This document shows, piece after piece, positions 17,558-26,666 of a stretch of DNA of 48,547 bases. The stretch's first letter is position 1, and the number at the start of each line of letters is the position of its first letter. The DNA is taken from contig NZ_VTZN01000016.1 of NCBI RefSeq assembly GCF_008370645.1, forward strand, positions 1 to 48,547, in the 5' to 3' direction. The position numbers were made by a program, and so were the translations under genes. The DNA is from Mycobacterium simiae. Lineage in GTDB: Bacteria > Actinomycetota > Actinomycetes > Mycobacteriales > Mycobacteriaceae. The notes under the pieces were generated by a model. That model was given only the letters and a program-made list of their open reading frames with translations. It was not told the DNA's origin and did not search any database.

Positions 17558-19933
17558 ATGCGAGTTGACGGGCGCGACATCACCGTTTCCGGCAGCTTGC
17601 TGCCGGCGGTAATCCGGCGCACCAACGACATCATCCGGCTCACCCTGGCGGCGATCTTCCTGCCCTCGGTGATCGCGAGCTCACTATTCACCCGCCCCCA
17701 GTGGATCGCGCTGGAGAAATCCATTTCCGAGATCGTCGGCGTCCTGACCCCCGCCCAGTCCGATCTGGTGTACCTGGCCTACGGCGTCGCGATTCTGGCG
17801 TTGCCGTTCATGATCCTGATCGGCCTGATCGTGTCCCGCCAATGGAAGCTGCTCGGTGCTTATGCGGCCGCCGCGTTCATGGCGTTTCTGCCGTTGTCGA
17901 TCAGCAGCAACCGCATCGCGGCACCACGTTGGCATTTCGACTTGTCCGACAAGCTCACCACCCTGCCAGCCCAGTTTCTCGACGACCCGCGGTGGATCGC
18001 CATGCTCGCGGCGGTGCTCACCGTCTCGGGCCCGTGGCTGCCGGCCCGTTGGCGACATTGGTGGTGGGCATTGCTCTTGGCCTTCGTGCCGATCCACCTT
18101 GTCATCAGCGCCATCGTGCCGGCCCGGTCGTTGCTGGGATTGGCGGTGGGATGGTTCGTCGGCGCGTTGGTGGTCCTGATCGTCGGCACTCCGGCTCTCG
18201 AGGTGCCACTAGACGGTGCGGTTCGCGCGCTGGCCAAACGCGGATTCGTAGTATCCATGCTCACGGTCGTGCGGCCTGGCGGGCCGGGGCCACTGATGCT
18301 GTCGGCCACCGCAACGGATCCCGAGTCCAGGGCCGCCGTGGAGCTGTACGGCCCGCATCAACGCAGCGGCGGCGCGCTGCGCCAACTGTGGTGGAAGCTG
18401 CGGCTGCGCAGATCTGAGACCGCACCGTTGCAGCCTTCGATGCGCCGCGCCGTCGAACATCGCGCGCTGATGGCCATCGCCATCGGGCAAGCGGGCGTCG
18501 CCAATACGTCGACAATCGCTGTGGCTGCACTCGAGCGTGGGTGGACGTTGTACGCGCACCGGCCTGTTCGCGGGATTCCGCTCGACGAATGCGCGAGCCA
18601 AACGCCGGTTGCCCAGGTGTGGAAATCGCTGCGCATCCTGCACGACCACCAGATCTCCCACGGCGACCTGCGCTGCAACGCGCTAACGGTCGACGACGGC
18701 ACCGTGCTCTTCGGCCGCTTCGGGGCCGCCGAATACGGGGCCACCGACGCCCAACTCCAATCCGACATCGCCCAGCTCCTGGTGACGACGGCAGCGCTGT
18801 ATGACGCGGAGTCAACGGTGACGGCAGCGATCCACGCATTCGGCGCGGACACCATCCTGACCGCCTCCCGCCGGCTCACTAAATCCGCAGTGCCCAAACG
18901 GATTCAGGACTCAGTAGCCAATGCGAAGACCGTCATCTCCCGTGCCCGCTCGGAGGTGATGGGCCAAACCGGCGCCGATCAGATCCAAACCCAGACGATT
19001 ACCCGGTTCAGCCGCAGCCAATTCATCCAACTGGTGCTGATCGGCGCATTGGTCTATGTCGCGTACCCGTTCATCAGCACCGTCCCGACATTCTTCTCTC
19101 AGCTCAAACACGCCAACTGGTCATGGGCGCTGCTGGGCCTGGCCGTGTCGGCGCTGACCTACCTGGGTGCCGCGGCGGCATTGTGGACCTGCGCCGACGG
19201 GCAGGTGAGCTTTCTGAAGCTATCAATTGTCCAGGTTGCCAACACCTTTGCGGCAACCACTACCCCAGCCGGTGTCGGCGGACTTGCGCTCAGCACTCGC
19301 TTCCTGCAGAAGAGCGGCCTGACCGCATTGCGCGCCACCGCGGCGGTGGCGCTGCAGCAATCGGTCCAGGTGATCGTTCACCTGGCGTTGCTAATCCTGT
19401 TCAGTACTGTCGCGGGCACCTCGACCGACCTGTCACATTTCGTCCCGACCGCTACCGTGCTGTACCTGATCGCGGGTGTGGCATTGGGCATTATCGGCAC
19501 CTTTGTGTTCGTGCCCAACCTGCGGCGGTGGCTTTCGACGGAACTGCGCCCCAAGCTTAACGAGGTATCGGGCGACCTGGTAGCTCTCGCCCGCGAACCG
19601 AAGCGATTGTCAGTGATCCTACTCGGATGCGCCGGAACAACTCTCGGCGCGGCATTGGCGCTGTGGGCCAGCGTGGAAGCCTTCGGCGGCGGTACCACGT
19701 TCATCACCGTCACCGTGGTGACGATGGTCGGCGGGACGCTCGCCTCGGCCGCCCCCACCCCCGGCGGCGTCGGCGCCGTGGAGGCGGCGCTCATCGGTGG
19801 ACTTGCCGCTTTCGGCGTGCCGGCGGCGATCGGGGTTCCTTCGGTGCTGCTGTATCGAGTGCTCACCTGTTGGCTACCAGTGTTTCTCGGCTGGCCGATC
19901 ATGCGCTGGCTCACCAACAACGACATGATCTAA
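17558..19933 (+). CDS. Integral membrane protein with degenerate kinase-like and flippase-like domains (Rv0585c homologue)
   Basis: This 791-aa protein is close in length to M. tuberculosis Rv0585c. Residues about 20-215 hold several transmembrane helices. A cytoplasmic middle part (about 220-470) resembles an atypical protein kinase or phosphotransferase: LRILHDHQISHGDLRCNALT carries the HGDL catalytic-loop motif, but the place of the Mg-binding DFG reads VLFGRFG. The C-terminal part (about 490-785) has about eight helices with FAATTTPAGVGGLALSTRFL and ASAAPTPGGVGAVEAALIGG. These are the twin 'P.GG.G..E' motifs of the MprF/AglD/UPF0104 lipid-flippase family. It probably moves or modifies an envelope lipid. 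The 3' end faces the GH92 gene at 14 nt. Confidence 0.85.
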   Translation: MRVDGRDITVSGSLLPAVIRRTNDIIRLTLAAIFLPSVIASSLFTRPQWIALEKSISEIVGVLTPAQSDLVYLAYGVAILALPFMILIGLIVSRQWKLLGAYAAAAFMAFLPLSISSNRIAAPRWHFDLSDKLTTLPAQFLDDPRWIAMLAAVLTVSGPWLPARWRHWWWALLLAFVPIHLVISAIVPARSLLGLAVGWFVGALVVLIVGTPALEVPLDGAVRALAKRGFVVSMLTVVRPGGPGPLMLSATATDPESRAAVELYGPHQRSGGALRQLWWKLRLRRSETAPLQPSMRRAVEHRALMAIAIGQAGVANTSTIAVAALERGWTLYAHRPVRGIPLDECASQTPVAQVWKSLRILHDHQISHGDLRCNALTVDDGTVLFGRFGAAEYGATDAQLQSDIAQLLVTTAALYDAESTVTAAIHAFGADTILTASRRLTKSAVPKRIQDSVANAKTVISRARSEVMGQTGADQIQTQTITRFSRSQFIQLVLIGALVYVAYPFISTVPTFFSQLKHANWSWALLGLAVSALTYLGAAAALWTCADGQVSFLKLSIVQVANTFAATTTPAGVGGLALSTRFLQKSGLTALRATAAVALQQSVQVIVHLALLILFSTVAGTSTDLSHFVPTATVLYLIAGVALGIIGTFVFVPNLRRWLSTELRPKLNEVSGDLVALAREPKRLSVILLGCAGTTLGAALALWASVEAFGGGTTFITVTVVTMVGGTLASAAPTPGGVGAVEAALIGGLAAFGVPAAIGVPSVLLYRVLTCWLPVFLGWPIMRWLTNNDMI

Positions 19934-19946
19934 GCGAGCCGGTGGA

Positions 19947-22583
19947 CTATTCAGCCAGCTCCTCCATGACGACGACCAGCACCATCGAATTCCTGCTAGT
20001 GTCACCGACCGTGGTGGTGAGGGAGACCAAGTAATACTCCTCGGGCACTGACTGCGACACCGTGATCGCCACGCCCACGCTGGCCGATCCGTCGTCGGCG
20101 AATCGTCCAGACGTAGGCCTCACAGTGATCCCGCCCACCGAAGACGCACCGGTGATGGTGTAGTCGCCGGCGCTGTCGATCATCCGTTGCACGTCGACTG
20201 TGACCGTTCCGGTGGTCCCGGGCGCAATGGTGACGATGGGGCGCGAGACGTTGACGGTCACCGCCGAACTTCCCGCGCTGAAGGATGGTGGCGCAGCGGA
20301 CGGGGCGGTGCCCCAGCCCTTGTTGGGTTTGGCCGCAAGCGAAAACGCAACGTCACCGCCGGTACGGATGATCGACTCCGGCAGATACGTTTGGTCGCTT
20401 GGCCGACCATCAATGCTGAGGCCGTTGAGGTATTTCAGCCGGCCGGGCGCAGACGCGCCTGGCGCGGATATTCGGATGGATTTTGCTGCGGGAAGCGCGA
20501 TTACCGCGCGATCGAACAATGGTGTGTTGACGGTGAGGATCGGGGTACCGGGAGTTGCCGGATACATGCCAAGGGCGGCCCAGACGTACCAGCTTGACAT
20601 CGCACCGAGGTCGTCGTTGCCCGGCGCGCCGTCGGGCGTGGGAGCGAACAGCCCGCGCACCCGATCCACGGTAAGTTGGGTCTTCCACGGTTGTCCGATG
20701 TAGTTGTACAGCCATGGCACCCCGAAGCCGGGCTCGTTGCCAGCCCAGAGATAGGGCTCGTTGGGCCCGACGTTGAGCTGCTTGGTAAAGCGGTCGAGCC
20801 GGTCAGCGACGGCCTTGCGGCCGCCGAGCGCCGTCACCAAACCGGCGACGTTGTGCGGCACCCACCAGACATATTGCTCGGCGTTGCCCTCGTCAAATCC
20901 GTCCTGCCCGAACCCATCCCGGGTCCCCACGAACCCGGGGCCGTATCGGAAGAATCCGGTCGGGCTGCGCGGCGAAACATAGCCAGTCGTGGGGTTGAAC
21001 AAGTTCTGCCAATACTGGGCCCGGTTCTGGAACTCCGCAGCGATGTTGCTATCGCCGAGCGAGTCGGCGAATCTGGCGATGGTGAAATCGTCGACGGACC
21101 ACTCCAACGTGATCGAGGCGCCGGCGATCCGGCCGTCGGCGCGGAACTCCGACGTCTGCGGCCCGTAGCCCAGCTGCAGGTAGGTGAAGATGCCCGGCCG
21201 CTCCACGTATCCGTTGCGCCCGACACCGCCCTGAGTCGCCGCATTCACCATGTAGCGCAGCGCCGAATTGACGTCGAAGTTCTTGCCTCCGAACATATAT
21301 AGGTTCACGATGAGGGGCACCACGTTGTCCCCGGTCATCATGCCGGTGGCGGAATTGGCGAGGGCCCAACGTGGCAGTGATCCGCTCTGCTCGGCATCGT
21401 TGACCAGCGATTGGGCCATGTCGCTGGCCCGGTCCGGGAAGAGCAGGCCCTGCAGGGCCGCCAAACTTCGGTAGGTGTCCCAGTCCGAGAAGTTGGCGTA
21501 CTGGGTCCGTCCATCGGCCACCCGCTGAATGGCGCCATCGAACCCGAGGTAGCGGCCGTCCGCGTCGTTGAAGGTGTTGGGGTGCAGCAGCGACCGGTAC
21601 AGGCAGGTGTAGAACGTCTTCACGTCGCCGGGATCCCGGCCAGCCACCGCTATCCGCGCCAACGCGGTGTTCCACTCCTTCGACGCGGCGACCCGCACGT
21701 CGTCGAAGCGCGCGCCACCCTCGGCGGCCAGATTGGCTCGTGCTCCGTCGACGCTCACATAGGAGATCGCGGTTCGCACTTCGAGCACCGAGCCGGCCGC
21801 GAACTCCGCGTAGCCGCCGCTGTAGCGGGAATTGGCGCTGCGCCCACCGGCATACACGGTGTAGCCGTCCCAGGTGCCGAAGGAGGTGAATGGCTGGCTG
21901 AATGTCATCGCGAAGTACACCGTGTAGATGTTGTTCTTGCCGCAGAATCGGCCGCTGGTCGCCGATCCCGTGATGGTGGTGTTGTTGTCTTCGATCTGGA
22001 TGGTCGCGGCCGAGTTTCCCGCCAGCGACCCGCCGGAATGCACCAGGAATCGAGCTGGCCGATTGTCGTGCGGGTAGCTGAACCGGCCGAAGCCGGTGCG
22101 GGTGGTAGCGGTGAGTTCCGCTTTCACCCCGGTGCGCGGAAACCGCACCGCGTAGTACCCGGGCACGCCCAGCTCGGTGTTGTCGTGGGCGATCAATTCC
22201 GACGCGCTCCAGGGCCAGGACGCGGTGGACGTGGTAGGCAGCATCGAGATGTCGCCGAAGGCGGCGCAACCCACCGAGGCGTGGGTCATGCTGAAACCGG
22301 TGGCATGCGGGTTGTAGTGGTCGTAGCCGGCGTAGTTGTGGGTGGTGTCCGGCGAATACTGCACCATGCCGAAGGGCACGGTAGCGCCGGGAAAGGCGTT
22401 GATCTCCCCGACAATGTCGCCGCCCGACCCGGTGCCAATAAGGGTGTCAACGTGTTCAACCGGATTGGCGACGAGCTGGGGTGGTCCGTCATAGGCCGTG
22501 GGCGTGGCCGCGATCAACGGGATAAAGAGGGCCAGCACCGCTACGAGGGCGGCAATCCCGCTGAGCAACCTCCGTGATCGCAT
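19947..22583 (-). CDS. Secreted GH92 alpha-1,2-mannosidase (Rv0584 homologue)
   Basis: This 878-aa exported protein has a signal peptide at residues 1 to about 30 ([23 protein letters not shown]). The GH92 family landmarks run in order: [34 protein letters not shown], the [11 protein letters not shown] segment, [55 protein letters not shown], and [18 protein letters not shown] with its acidic pair, near the catalytic base. GH92 enzymes are Ca-dependent exo-mannosidases that remove terminal mannose. The C-terminal 100 residues form an added beta-type domain. Likely substrates are mannose caps of lipoglycans or host glycans, which is an inference. It converges on the upstream membrane gene. Confidence 0.9.
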   Translation of the reverse strand: MRSRRLLSGIAALVAVLALFIPLIAATPTAYDGPPQLVANPVEHVDTLIGTGSGGDIVGEINAFPGATVPFGMVQYSPDTTHNYAGYDHYNPHATGFSMTHASVGCAAFGDISMLPTTSTASWPWSASELIAHDNTELGVPGYYAVRFPRTGVKAELTATTRTGFGRFSYPHDNRPARFLVHSGGSLAGNSAATIQIEDNNTTITGSATSGRFCGKNNIYTVYFAMTFSQPFTSFGTWDGYTVYAGGRSANSRYSGGYAEFAAGSVLEVRTAISYVSVDGARANLAAEGGARFDDVRVAASKEWNTALARIAVAGRDPGDVKTFYTCLYRSLLHPNTFNDADGRYLGFDGAIQRVADGRTQYANFSDWDTYRSLAALQGLLFPDRASDMAQSLVNDAEQSGSLPRWALANSATGMMTGDNVVPLIVNLYMFGGKNFDVNSALRYMVNAATQGGVGRNGYVERPGIFTYLQLGYGPQTSEFRADGRIAGASITLEWSVDDFTIARFADSLGDSNIAAEFQNRAQYWQNLFNPTTGYVSPRSPTGFFRYGPGFVGTRDGFGQDGFDEGNAEQYVWWVPHNVAGLVTALGGRKAVADRLDRFTKQLNVGPNEPYLWAGNEPGFGVPWLYNYIGQPWKTQLTVDRVRGLFAPTPDGAPGNDDLGAMSSWYVWAALGMYPATPGTPILTVNTPLFDRAVIALPAAKSIRISAPGASAPGRLKYLNGLSIDGRPSDQTYLPESIIRTGGDVAFSLAAKPNKGWGTAPSAAPPSFSAGSSAVTVNVSRPIVTIAPGTTGTVTVDVQRMIDSAGDYTITGASSVGGITVRPTSGRFADDGSASVGVAITVSQSVPEEYYLVSLTTTVGDTSRNSMVLVVVMEELAE

Positions 22584-22761
22584 AGCTGTCTCTTACTGCA
22601 TGCGGTGAGCATCCGTGGCTATTTCGGGGCGAGTCGGCAGGGATAGCCGGCAAATCAAAGTACCGCGCTGATACCGGCTACGTGTCGCCTGCGTTCGGCT
22701 AATCTCAGTGCCGACGTCGCCGGTGCTGGTGCCGGGACCCAAATTTCGGGAGATGCAATAC

Positions 22762-23442
22762 ATGAAGGACCTCACCGTGGTAATCGCGACCATGGCGCTG
22801 AGCGTGGCGCTGGCTGGTTGCGGCTCTGACAACAAGTCCGAAACCAAGACCTCCACGTCGGCGTCTACGTCGACTTCGACCTCGACGTCAACAACGTCTG
22901 CAACCAGCGCGACACCGGGAGCGCAGGCCAAGAAGACCATCGCGGACTACGTGGTCGAAGCTCACATCACCGAGACTCCGGTACACCTTGGCGATCCCGG
23001 CTCTCCGACGATCAATCTCCCGACGCCAGCAGGCTGGCAGACGACCAGCGACAGCAGCACGTCATATGGCGCCATCGCCTTCAGTCAGCCCGCAGACCCC
23101 AAGGACCCGCCCACCATCTCCGCATTGGTGTCCAAGCTCACCGGCAACGTGGATCCAGCAAAGATCATCCAGTACGCGCCCGGCGAGCTGCAGAACCTGC
23201 CCGGATACGAGGGTTCGGGCGATGGGAGCTCATCCACGCTCAGCGGCTTCAATGCCTGGCAGCTAGGCGGCACCTACATGCGCGATGGCAAGAAACGAGC
23301 CGTCGCGCAGAAGACGGTGGTGATCCCCAGCGGTGACGCCGTATACGTGCTTCAACTCAACGCCGACGCGCTCGAGAGCGAACAAGGCCCGCTGATGGAG
23401 GCCACCAGCGTCATCGATGATCAGACCACGATCACCACGTAA
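22762..23442 (+). CDS. lpqN: Lipoprotein LpqN
   Basis: This 226-aa lipoprotein is close to M. tuberculosis LpqN (about 228 aa). A signal peptide with lipobox LAGC (cysteine at about residue 20) is followed by a Ser/Thr linker (about 28-50) encoded by repeated TCGACGTC-type units. The mature LpqN/LpqT (PF10738) domain has IADYVVEAHITETPVH, GDPGSPTINLPTPAGW, FSQPADPKDPPTI and VAQKTVVIPSGDAVYVLQLN. LpqN binds cell-envelope partners linked to the MmpL3 pathway in M. tuberculosis. The ATG at 22762 has GGGAG 9 nt upstream; the ATG at 22753 sits too close to that site. The 3' end lies 3 nt from the convergent methyltransferase gene. Confidence 0.92.
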   Translation: MKDLTVVIATMALSVALAGCGSDNKSETKTSTSASTSTSTSTSTTSATSATPGAQAKKTIADYVVEAHITETPVHLGDPGSPTINLPTPAGWQTTSDSSTSYGAIAFSQPADPKDPPTISALVSKLTGNVDPAKIIQYAPGELQNLPGYEGSGDGSSSTLSGFNAWQLGGTYMRDGKKRAVAQKTVVIPSGDAVYVLQLNADALESEQGPLMEATSVIDDQTTITT

Positions 23443-23445
23443 AGA

Positions 23446-24390
23446 CTAGGAACCGGATCGTGCCGCGGAGATGAGCACGGTCCGCGGCGCTCCGTCGTCA
23501 ATTCCCGCTGGGGCGGGGCGGCCGTAGCGAGCCATCAGCTCCTCGGCCGGCGCTGCCGCAACGTCCCAGCCGTGCCCCCGCAACCAGTCGGCGACGTCGG
23601 CACGGTCCTCGAAGTACCACAGGTCCTCGAAGTTCGGGATCTCGCGTTTGCCGGCTCCCCCCGCCGCCGCGCGGTAGCGCTGCATGCGGGATCGCAGACG
23701 TTGCACGAATTCCGGATCGTTGAAATCCGGGCGTGGTGCCTCGACGGCGATCCGACTGCCGGCCACGCTCAGCGACTGGACACGCTCGAACAACAGATCC
23801 TGGGCCGCCGCCGGCAGAAACGGCAACAGCCCCTCAGCCGACCAGACGCTCGGGGCCGAATCGTCAAACCCATTCTGACGCAACGCTGCTGGCCAGTCTT
23901 GGCGCAGGTCTACCGCGACCGCAACCTGATTGCACATCGGCTCGGCGCCACGCTCGCGCAGCGTCGACGACTTGAACTCCAGCACCATGGGCTGGTCAAT
24001 CTCGTACACGATGGTGCCAGCCGGCCAGGGCAACCGCCAGGCCCGAGAGTCCAAGCCGGAGGCCAAAATCACCACCTGCCGGATACCGGAGCTGGCCGCG
24101 TCAAAGAAGAAATCGTCGAAAAACGCTGTCCGCGAGGCCATGTAATTGCCCATCCCCCGCATCCGCAGCTGCAGCTGCGGGTCGGCCGAACTGAGCTCCG
24201 GCGGCAGCTGGGAACCCCCCAGCATCGTCCACATTCCATCGCCGGCCGCATCCAGGAAAACCCGCGCGAACGGGTCGCTGATCAGCGGATGCTCGCTTTC
24301 GGTTTCAGCGGCACGCGCGGCCGCGACCCCCAGCGCCGTCGCCCCGACACTTTCGGTGATATCCCAGGAATCGTCGTCTGTTCTCGGCAT
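23446..24390 (-). CDS. Putative S-adenosylmethionine-dependent methyltransferase (LCMT/Rv0731c family)
   Basis: This 314-aa protein belongs to the mycobacterial leucine-carboxyl-methyltransferase-like family, which has many paralogues including Rv0731c. The start [20 protein letters not shown] is the family hallmark and fixes the ATG at 24390; the longer frame to 24453 is rejected. Other marks are [17 protein letters not shown], the SAM-binding segment [28 protein letters not shown] and [11 protein letters not shown]. The substrate is unknown for the family. It is convergent with lpqN and divergent from the nitroreductase gene, which starts at 24489. Confidence 0.9.
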   Translation of the reverse strand: MPRTDDDSWDITESVGATALGVAAARAAETESEHPLISDPFARVFLDAAGDGMWTMLGGSQLPPELSSADPQLQLRMRGMGNYMASRTAFFDDFFFDAASSGIRQVVILASGLDSRAWRLPWPAGTIVYEIDQPMVLEFKSSTLRERGAEPMCNQVAVAVDLRQDWPAALRQNGFDDSAPSVWSAEGLLPFLPAAAQDLLFERVQSLSVAGSRIAVEAPRPDFNDPEFVQRLRSRMQRYRAAAGGAGKREIPNFEDLWYFEDRADVADWLRGHGWDVAAAPAEELMARYGRPAPAGIDDGAPRTVLISAARSGS

Positions 24391-24488
24391 GACCACAGTC
24401 CTCTCCACCGATTGACGCGCCGCAGCTGAAAACTTAACCACCTCAGCGACCACTCCCGCTAGCGGCCCAGTTGCCCTACGGTGTTGTC

Positions 24489-24974
24489 ATGACAGAACAG
24501 TCGTATGCGGTGGATGTCGGACACCCGCCGTCGGCGCTACTCCGCGTGATCAACCCGCTCCTTAGCGCGCTACTGGGCACTCCGCTCGCGGGCCCGCTAC
24601 GTAAACAGTTGATGGTGCTCAACTTCACCGGGCGAAAGACCGGCCGGTCATTTTCACTTCCGTTGAGCGCCCACGTCATCGACAACGATCTTTACGCGTT
24701 GACCGGTGCGCCATGGAAGCAGAACTTCCGCGGCGGGGCCGTCGCTCACGTGCGCTACGACGGCAAGACGACTGCGATGCGCGGCGAACTCATCCAGGAC
24801 CGCAAAACATTGCCGGATCTTTACCTGCGCTGCGCCCAGTCCTATGGCCCTAAGCGCGCACAACGAATGATGGGTTTGAAGTTCCGCGACCAACGCATTC
24901 CGACGCGTGCGGAGTTCGCCGAGGCCATCGACCGCATGAACTTGGCCGCTGTGAGGTTGACTACTGCCGGGTAG
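24489..24974 (+). CDS. Deazaflavin (F420)-dependent nitroreductase family protein
   Basis: This 161-aa protein starts at the ATG at 24489 (MTEQSYAVDVGHPPSALLRV). The core LMVLNFTGRKTGRSFSLPLS followed by YALTGAPWKQNFRGGAVAHV matches the DDN-like (DUF385) family. 'TGRKTG' is its conserved F420-phosphate contact, followed by the '..W..N......V.....G' pattern. Members use reduced F420 to reduce quinones or activated nitro compounds. The stop TAG overlaps the next gene's GTG by one base, so it is probably co-transcribed with the protease gene. Confidence 0.82.
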   Translation: MTEQSYAVDVGHPPSALLRVINPLLSALLGTPLAGPLRKQLMVLNFTGRKTGRSFSLPLSAHVIDNDLYALTGAPWKQNFRGGAVAHVRYDGKTTAMRGELIQDRKTLPDLYLRCAQSYGPKRAQRMMGLKFRDQRIPTRAEFAEAIDRMNLAAVRLTTAG

Positions 24975-26551
24975 TGTCCATCGTCGTGCCGAACAAGGTG
25001 TACCCGAATATGTGCAACGGCCCCACGGCGGCGGTGTCATGGATGCTGACCGCTGTGATGACCGCGAGCCTGGTCGTTGCGTGCGCCGGAGCGTCACCCG
25101 GCCGGCAGCACTCCTACGAGTCAGCACCGTGTCCGGCGCCGAACTTTCCGGGCGTGCCGCAAGCCGATTTGGGGGCAAACTACAGCTGCGGATATCTCAG
25201 CGTGCCGGAGAACCGCGACGATCCAAGGAGTCGCACCATCCGGATCCTCGTTGCCCGGGTGAAGGCGGCCAGCGACAAACCCAAGCCCGACCCCATCGTT
25301 TTCTTGGCCGGCGGGCCCGGCGGTGCCGGCACATTGAGCGCGCCCGGGGTGGTCGCCGGCGGAATGAACGCCGACCGCGACGTCATTTTCGTCAACCAGC
25401 GCGGCACCGTACATAGTGATCCACACTTGGCCTGCCCAGAGCTGGACAATTTCACGGCCCGAGCCGTCGATCTGGCCTTCCAGGATCAGTCGACGGCAGA
25501 CCTGGACGCGGCCGCTGTCGCGGCCTGCCGAAAGAGGTTGGAGCCGTTCGGTTTTCATCTAGCGTCCTACAACACCCGGGAGAATGCGACCGACCTCGCC
25601 GACCTGCGGATGAAGTTGGGCATCGACCAGTGGAACGTCTACGGCGTCTCCTACGGCACCGATTTGGCCCAACAACTCCTGCGGGCCCACCCCGAGGGCA
25701 TCCGGTCGGTGGTCTTGGATTCCGTGGTGCCGCCAGCGATCAACATTGTCGATCGCTGGTGGGAGGCCCCCGCCAGCGGCCTCGCCGCGATCATTCAGGC
25801 CTGCAACGACCAACCCAAGTGCGCCGCAGCCTATCCCGACCTGGCAACGGTTTTCCTCAATACAGTCAACAAGTTGAGTCAGGCGCCGCTCAAGGTCCCC
25901 ACCACCGATCCGAACGGTAGTCCGGTACAGGTAACCATCGACGGGTTCAAAGTGGTGCCGCTGGTGCTCGAGTGGAGCGCCGATCCCAGCAAAGTGACCG
26001 ACATTCCACGGATGATCTTCGCCCTTGCCAACGGCGACGGCAGTCTGGCCGCTGCCGGAATTAGCGCGACCGCCCCACCGCCGGAACAACGCGGGCTGCT
26101 GGGCGCTGGACTGGGGCTGGGCGCCTACTGCCAGGAGATGGCAAACTGGACCACCCCCGAGCAGGCCCTGACCCAGGCCCGGGCAGCGATGCCCGGGCTG
26201 ACCGATTCGGTGCTGCGGATTACTCCGACCGGCAGCTGGATCTTTCGCGAGTGCGGTGCTTGGGGGCTCAGCAGGTCGGACACTGCCGATCGTCTTCCGG
26301 TACGCAGCAAGGTTCCCTCACTCATCTTGTCCGGCACGTTCGACTCCAGCACAGCACCGAAATGGGTGCAGGAGGTCACCCGAGGGCTTAGCAACTCGCT
26401 GGCTCTGCGCTTTCCCGGAGTGGGCCACGGTGTATTGCCGAACTCCGGCTGCGCGCAGTCGATCATGACCGCGTTTCTCGACAACCCACGTCTGGACGTC
26501 GATCAGTCCTGCATCGCCCACACCAGCCTTCCGACCTTTAGCCTCCCCTAG
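24974..26551 (+). CDS. Exported lipoprotein peptidase, tripeptidyl-aminopeptidase-like alpha/beta hydrolase
   Basis: This 525-aa protein has an N-terminal signal with lipobox VVAC (LTAVMTASLVVACAGASPG), so it is probably membrane-anchored outside the cell. The family marks are FLAGGPGGAGTLSAPG (oxyanion region), DVIFVNQRGTVHSDPHLACP and the nucleophile elbow YGVSYGTDLAQQLL (GVSYG). LILSGTFDSSTAPKW carries the acid, GVGHGVLPNSGC the histidine. Length and layout resemble mycobacterial secreted proteases such as Rv2672 and Hip1. The GTG start at 24974 overlaps the nitroreductase stop. The last about 175 nt are duplicated 3.6 kb downstream (see the pseudogene at 30029-30205). Confidence 0.87.
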   Translation: MSIVVPNKVYPNMCNGPTAAVSWMLTAVMTASLVVACAGASPGRQHSYESAPCPAPNFPGVPQADLGANYSCGYLSVPENRDDPRSRTIRILVARVKAASDKPKPDPIVFLAGGPGGAGTLSAPGVVAGGMNADRDVIFVNQRGTVHSDPHLACPELDNFTARAVDLAFQDQSTADLDAAAVAACRKRLEPFGFHLASYNTRENATDLADLRMKLGIDQWNVYGVSYGTDLAQQLLRAHPEGIRSVVLDSVVPPAINIVDRWWEAPASGLAAIIQACNDQPKCAAAYPDLATVFLNTVNKLSQAPLKVPTTDPNGSPVQVTIDGFKVVPLVLEWSADPSKVTDIPRMIFALANGDGSLAAAGISATAPPPEQRGLLGAGLGLGAYCQEMANWTTPEQALTQARAAMPGLTDSVLRITPTGSWIFRECGAWGLSRSDTADRLPVRSKVPSLILSGTFDSSTAPKWVQEVTRGLSNSLALRFPGVGHGVLPNSGCAQSIMTAFLDNPRLDVDQSCIAHTSLPTFSLP

Positions 26552-26556
26552 CCTAG

Positions 26557-26645
26557 CGGGAAGCGGCGATGCGGTCGCCGACAGCCGGCCGGTCGCTGCA
26601 AGCTGCAGGTTCCCCGTTCAACGATGGTGTCGAACTCGGTGGTGG
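26557..26645 (-). pseudogene. Fragment of the Mut7-C gene (left scar of the inserted cassette)
   Basis: Right after the protease stop, about 89 nt align by eye with 30734-30823 inside the intact Mut7-C gene. Both contain AAGCGGCGATGCGGTCGCCG followed by ACAGCCGGCC, then GGTTCCCCGTTCA. This matches about codons 46-75 of that gene on the minus strand, with scattered differences. Nothing else of the gene is present here, so this is a decayed copy left by a duplication or insertion event. Confidence 0.8.
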
Positions 26646-26666
26646 GGTCGGGCGGGCTTTCAAGCA

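Noticed and set aside
22850..22910. TCGACGTC-type repeats in lpqN considered as a microsatellite or CRISPR-like element
   Set aside because: They encode the Ser/Thr linker usual for mycobacterial lipoproteins, with units too short and irregular for anything else.
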